Under the pieces are notes generated by a model that saw only the letters and a list, made by a program, of their open reading frames with translations, had not been told where the DNA came from and did not search any database. A program made the translations under genes and the position numbers. Below, piece after piece: positions 34,299 through 35,590 of a stretch of 35,590 nucleotides of DNA (position 1 is its first letter; every line of letters begins with the position of its first letter). The DNA lies in contig JAKFWZ010000014.1 of the NCBI GenBank assembly GCA_021731695.1, forward strand, positions 1 through 35,590, read 5' to 3'. The DNA is from Candidatus Daviesbacteria bacterium (GTDB lineage Bacteria > Patescibacteriota > Microgenomatia > Daviesbacterales > UBA10151).

Positions 34299-34637
34299 TT
34301 ACATCGAATCAGGATCGGGATTTCTTTTTGTTCTTTCAGCAAGTTTTGCATTTTCAATTTCTAAATCATTAACTTTTCTTGTTAATTCGTTAATTCTTGT
34401 CTTAGCATCTTTTATGTCATGCTCTTTCCCGCTGATTTTCATAGCACTAGTGAACGAATCAACAAGGCTGATAACCCACGAAAGCGAGAGTCCGATAAGC
34501 AAAGTCGCTCCTATTGCGATGTAAAGGGGCAGGGAGATGGTGTTTCCTGCGAGGTTGATTGTTATGATTTGAGTATTGGCGGTAGCGAAAAAGGAAAAAA
34601 CTAAAGCAAGAATCACTAAAAGAATTAGCGTAAACAT
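34299..34637 (-). CDS. LapA-domain (DUF1049-like) membrane protein
   Basis: Two TM helices, FFATANTQIITINLAGNTISLPLYIAIGATLLIGLSLSW, C-terminal coiled coil. Confidence 0.7.
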   Translation of the reverse strand: MFTLILLVILALVFSFFATANTQIITINLAGNTISLPLYIAIGATLLIGLSLSWVISLVDSFTSAMKISGKEHDIKDAKTRINELTRKVNDLEIENAKLAERTKRNPDPDSM

Positions 34638-34703
34638 AGTTGAGTTAAATATTATGCTTAGTGTAATAGGATTACTGAAGAGTTTGGTAAGAAGAAGGAA
34701 AGA

Positions 34704-34907
34704 CTAATATCCAAACCAGGTTGAGCGCTCGGAACTGGAGATTGGTTTTGCCGGTTGTGCTCCCGTAACGATTAACTTCCGCTGATCCATAGCTTGCAAA
34801 GTAGAATCATGTTTCGTGCCCTCCCCAGGTTTTTTAAGCGCACTTGATGCACGCTCAGCTCTTCTAAGCATCATGCTGGCGGTAATATGTCTTAATGTTT
34901 CAGGCAT
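34704..34907 (-). CDS. Small hypothetical protein
   Basis: 67-aa ORF preceded by AGGAGAG Shine-Dalgarno-like sequence. Confidence 0.5.
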   Translation of the reverse strand: MPETLRHITASMMLRRAERASSALKKPGEGTKHDSTLQAMDQRKLIVTGAQPAKPISSSERSTWFGY

Positions 34908-34959
34908 AAATTTAATCTCTCCTAATGTGTTAGATCTCTTTTTGTGTTCTTAAGATTTG

Positions 34960-34983
34960 TGGCGGGAAGACCCCGCCACTTCA
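34960..34983. terminator. Hairpin (possible terminator)
   Basis: gtggcgggaagaccccgccact stem-loop between two small minus-strand ORFs; only a weak T-run. Confidence 0.45.
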
Positions 34984-34993
34984 ATCTAAAAAA

Positions 34994-35218
34994 TTATAAT
35001 CCCATTCTTTCTCTCAAGAAGCGTGCATTTACATCTTCAACGGATTTCTGATATGCAAAAGTTTGCGCCTTTTCTATATCCCTTTTTGTATCTTGGCCAT
35101 TTTCCGGTGCCGTTTTTGGTTGACCATCTTGTTGAATCTGTGGCCCAAAAATTTTTCTTGCACCCTCTACTCCTCGTGCAGGCTGTTGTTGTGGTTTGTG
35201 TTCTGGTCCTGGTTTCAT
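34994..35218 (-). CDS. Small hydrophilic hypothetical protein
   Basis: 74-aa ORF preceded by aaaggaggaaataaATG-like strong Shine-Dalgarno sequence. Confidence 0.6.
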   Translation of the reverse strand: MKPGPEHKPQQQPARGVEGARKIFGPQIQQDGQPKTAPENGQDTKRDIEKAQTFAYQKSVEDVNARFLRERMGL

Positions 35219-35249
35219 ATTTATTTCCTCCTTTCTTTAAAAAATTAAC

Positions 35250-35274
35250 AAAAAAAACCTCCCATTCGGGAGGC
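35250..35274 (-). terminator. Rho-independent terminator of the 31-aa peptide gene
   Basis: Minus strand cctcccgaatgggaggttttttttgtt. Confidence 0.8.
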
Positions 35275-35302
35275 GACTTTTAGTCCTTTTTTAAGCTTTT
35301 GC

Positions 35303-35398
35303 TTAAAAAATCCTCCCAAAGGAAGCTCCAAGAAGGAGCACACTAAGAAGGCTAAGTAAGACTGCGCTGTTAGAATTGATAGTTAATGTTTTAGTCAT
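35303..35398 (-). CDS. 31-aa hydrophobic peptide (novel small ORF)
   Basis: MTKTLTINSNSAVLLSLLSVLLLGASFGRIF*; upstream TTGACA-18-TATATT promoter, downstream strong terminator. Confidence 0.6.
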   Translation of the reverse strand: MTKTLTINSNSAVLLSLLSVLLLGASFGRIF

Positions 35399-35513
35399 AT
35401 TTTTACAACTTTAGCAAATATATCACTCAAGATATAAGCCTGTCAACAATTAAACGGCGGGTAATCTAAAGCAGTTGGTACAAATTAACGGCAAATAGTT
35501 GTTAAATTAAATT

Positions 35514-35590
35514 ATGTATCGACTAAATCAAATACCTTCTGAGGCACAAATCAAGAAACAGTTAAGGAGAATTGTTTTTGGTCAGAATCT
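35514..35590 (+). CDS. Partial ORF running off the window, possibly a transposase zinc-ribbon N-terminus
   Basis: MYRLNQIPSEAQIKKQLRRIVFGQN...; resembles N-termini of IS1/IS1595-type transposases, but only 25 codons are visible. Confidence 0.3.
   Translation, partial: MYRLNQIPSEAQIKKQLRRIVFGQN

Overview
AT-rich window, most likely from a Candidate Phyla Radiation (Patescibacteria, Microgenomates-like) bacterium. That lineage call is my inference from gene content and style, not a database result. Core genes: archaeal-type PEP carboxylase; the secE-nusG-rplK-rplA block on the minus strand; a fused SerB-SerA protein plus SerC; tRNA-Ser(UGA); Nudix, LapA-like, DUF3096-like, flippase-like and GIY-YIG proteins. 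Accessory genes: HicBA and a RelE-type toxin-antitoxin pair, and many secreted or anchored proteins with cohesin, dockerin, FN3, beta-helix, SASA-like esterase and DUF5648-like domains. Main observations: (1) a tight four-gene operon (24702->19034, minus) encoding a dockerin protein with an apparently complete Hint/intein-like self-processing domain, two cohesin-like proteins and a beta-helix protein, lying directly upstream of secE; (2) REP/BIME-like palindromic elements (GTCAT..., CCTGCCGGCAGG) inserted in frame in at least four proteins (PEPC, NusG, SerB-SerA, Nudix) and also found intergenically; (3) a perfect 117-bp duplication of the rplK 3' end, plus a possible third decayed copy, bordering a ~5 kb insertion of surface-protein genes between rplK and rplA; (4) a GxxExxY gene bounded by CCACGGATTAA inverted repeats between nusG and rplK; (5) a ~415-bp long-inverted-repeat element; (6) widespread -10 boxes 5-8 nt upstream of ATG, suggesting leaderless transcription; (7) an unlisted 31-aa membrane peptide gene with its own promoter and terminator.
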